Shown here: positions 62,829 to 64,000 of the stretch, piece after piece
Position numbering within the stretch: the stretch's first letter is position 1
How the letters are laid out: each line of letters starts with the position of its first letter
DNA from: Pseudanabaena sp.
GTDB lineage: Bacteria > Cyanobacteriota > Cyanobacteriia > Pseudanabaenales > Pseudanabaenaceae
DNA length: 64,000 nucleotides
Direction of reading: 5' to 3'
Assembly: GCA_003249035.1 (NCBI GenBank)
Contig: QBMK01000004.1
Span: 1-64,000 of the forward strand
Notes under the pieces: model-generated
What the model was told of the DNA's origin: nothing
What the model saw: the letters and a program-made list of their open reading frames with translations, nothing else
Databases searched by the model: none
Translations under genes and position numbers: made by a program

Positions 62829-63458
62829 ATGAATCGAAAAAAAGCAGATGAATTAAGTAAGGAATTTGGATTAAATGTTGTTCAATCTCGCTATAGTGAT
62901 TGGGGGAATTTCTACGGTTTAGTTCAAAATTATCCTTGTGCTCTCTGGGATAAATCGGGTTATGTCATTTTTAATAACGAGGATGATCTAAATATCCCTG
63001 AAATCTCTGTTGCTAAAAGAATCAACATACCAAAACGCATATCCTCACTAAAAACTTATAAGCTAGTGCTGCATGAAGCTCAACTACCAGAAGAGCTACC
63101 TAGCGGAGTTGAATATCAGGAAGGTACTGTACAAAAAATTATAGTAAATAAGTATGAAAGAGATAAAAACGCACGATACGCTTGCTTGTCACATTACGGT
63201 TATATCTGCCAAGTATGTCATGTGAAACTCAGCGATGTTTACGGAGATATAGCTGAAAATCTTATTCATGTACATCACCTCAAGCCAATAAGTGAGATTG
63301 GTGAAAACTACACAGTAGATCCAATCTCCGATTTGCTTCCTGTTTGCCCGAATTGTCATACAGTCATTCACTTAAGAAATCCTCCATATTTACCTCAGGA
63401 AGTAAGCCACATGCTTCATAAAGCTTCTACATCTCAAACTGATAAAATCGCCATTTAA
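62829..63458 (+). CDS. HNH endonuclease-domain protein
   Basis: 209 residues. Residues 1-105 are an N-terminal domain of unknown type. Residues about 115-185 are an HNH nuclease: zinc-binding C127-C130 in ICQVC, catalytic HVHHLKPIS (147-155), a second zinc pair in CPNC (173-176) and H181. It resembles McrA-like HNH proteins that cut modified or foreign DNA. No methylase or specificity subunit is adjacent, so it is an orphan. An IS1-like remnant follows. Confidence 0.82.
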   Translation: MNRKKADELSKEFGLNVVQSRYSDWGNFYGLVQNYPCALWDKSGYVIFNNEDDLNIPEISVAKRINIPKRISSLKTYKLVLHEAQLPEELPSGVEYQEGTVQKIIVNKYERDKNARYACLSHYGYICQVCHVKLSDVYGDIAENLIHVHHLKPISEIGENYTVDPISDLLPVCPNCHTVIHLRNPPYLPQEVSHMLHKASTSQTDKIAI

Positions 63459-63624
63459 CAGCCCATTAGTCTACAGAAATATCTTTAATCGCAATTCAAG
63501 TTATTCTGCTAATTTTTACGACACTTTATCAAGCGATCTATCTGATGTCTTGAATCAAATTTAGAGGGAAGTGAACAAGAGCGCATGGTACAAGTAAGAA
63601 AGTATTTGAACAAGCTAAGAATCT

Positions 63625-63772
63625 ATGGAAAAAGAATGTCATCACCGCGAATCTAAGAGGATTACAAAAAGATGGCACAACTCGCCATGGTAAACAAAAT
63701 CATAAATGTAAGGATTGCCATCGTTAATTTGTCAGCGATCCTCAAAATCAGCCAATACCTGAATTAACAAAG
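63625..63772 (+). pseudogene. remnant of an IS1-family InsA-type transposase
   Basis: After an indel the sequence reads DGTTRHGKQNHKCKDCHR, a stop, then FVSDPQNQPIPELTKQ. This is the N-terminal zinc-finger part of IS1 InsA-like proteins, which have C-x2-C pairs and GxxRHGxQ. The upstream part reads MEKECHHRESKRITK in another frame, which matches the degenerate start. At least one frameshift and one stop make it dead. No terminal repeats were identified. Confidence 0.7.
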
Positions 63773-63777
63773 CAAAT

Positions 63778-63815
63778 AAAAAAGAGAGTAACGCTCTGCG
63801 TCACTCTCTTTTTTA
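63778..63815. terminator. terminator of the minus-strand gene at the window end
   Basis: AAAAAAGAGAGT/ACTCTCTTTTTT with ACGC/GCGT at the tip and loop TCT; one mismatch. It lies 2 bases beyond the stop codon of the partial minus-strand gene. Confidence 0.85.
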
Positions 63816-63816
63816 T

Positions 63817-64000
63817 TTAGTGTTTGAGTTGCGCGATCGCATCATATAGAGGTTGCCAATCATCATCAACGGTAATCCTTTCCCAGAGTTCTTCAATTTT
63901 AGGACGCAGGAAAATGATGCTGGGATTAGCTTGTTTAAGTTGCTGGGCAATATTTTCCATTTCCGCGATCGGCTGACGGATTAGCAATTGATGGTAAACG
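63817..64000 (-). CDS. C-terminal part of an unidentified protein (truncated by the window)
   Basis: The minus-strand frame is open to the window edge and ends at a TAA at 63817. It reads QPIAEMENIAQQLKQANPSI, then IFLRPKIEELWERI and ends AIAQLKH. It is mixed-charge, helical and without a membrane span. I cannot assign a family from 60 residues. Native GCGATCGC octamers support a resident gene. Confidence 0.55.
   Translation of the reverse strand, partial: VYHQLLIRQPIAEMENIAQQLKQANPSIIFLRPKIEELWERITVDDDWQPLYDAIAQLKH

Noticed and set aside
1-64000. CRISPR array
   Set aside because: No regularly spaced direct repeats were found. Repeats present are dispersed palindromic elements.
63817-64000. 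SelO/YdiU-family identity for the truncated gene at the right end
   Set aside because: A fleeting resemblance of the C-terminal peptide did not hold against remembered SelO C-termini, so the gene is left unidentified.

Overview
This window looks like chromosomal DNA of a non-heterocystous cyanobacterium close to Pseudanabaena. The octamer GCGATCGC (HIP1) recurs through almost every native gene. The gene content is cyanobacterial: SbtA/SbtB bicarbonate uptake, Ycf39, HHL1-like and CPP1-like proteins, GlpX-type FBPase/SBPase, HemA, thylakoid-lumen pentapeptide and TPM-domain proteins, and a DevC permease. The genus is an inference, because there is no rRNA or other marker gene here.

Layout. 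0.2-5.2 kb: HEAT-repeat protein, tRNA-Gly(UCC), tcdA, a pentapeptide protein, a response regulator and the ftsE-ftsX pair. 5.3-22.3 kb: mostly single housekeeping genes (pdhB, ftsH, a folB-rnhA gene fusion, rbgA, a TPM protein, a GIDE-domain protein, aldehyde dehydrogenase, nadE, a CPP1-like gene, a Uma2 nuclease, sbtA-sbtB, murJ, cobD). 22.4-29.3 kb: an accessory block of three genes that are visibly richer in G+C and contain no GCGATCGC. They encode a secreted protein of unknown function, a membrane-anchored PQQ-like propeller and a large secreted arylsulfatase. The block is bordered by a decayed integron-type tyrosine recombinase and includes a second frameshifted gene remnant. 29.5-39 kb: a two-domain ABC permease, a VOC protein overlapping purF, glpX, hemA, an HHL1-like gene and a FemAB/GNAT-like gene. 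39.3-44.8 kb: tpiA, then the str cluster rpsL-rpsG-fusA-tufA. 44.8-49.3 kb: devC and a SpoIIE-phosphatase/14-WD40 gene split by one in-frame TGA. 49.5-64 kb: lumenal pentapeptide protein, yraN, an ABC-2 permease, a PerM-type protein, a YciI-like protein, a 58-residue membrane protein, ycf39, a FIGRA-type small protein, a NupC-type transporter, rpsT, a DEAD-box helicase, an MFS exporter, an M48 protease, an HNH nuclease, an IS1-like remnant and the end of one further gene.

The intergenic DNA is unusually structured. Nearly every gene boundary carries a long near-perfect palindrome (arms about 13-29 bp, loops usually 3-5 nt) whose arms are unrelated from place to place. Many act plausibly as rho-independent terminators. 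Others lie between divergent genes, and one covers a start codon. Two dispersed short repeat families were also found. Family A (five copies, one a half and one partial) has TACCAA-like ends around two palindromes. Family B has two copies.

Functionally the window covers division and wall synthesis (FtsEX, MurJ), membrane proteolysis (FtsH, M48), carbon uptake and fixation (SbtAB, GlpX, TpiA, PdhB), cofactor and purine synthesis (NadE, HemA, FolB, CobD, PurF) and translation (str cluster, RpsT, RbgA). All calls come from reading the sequence. No database search was possible.
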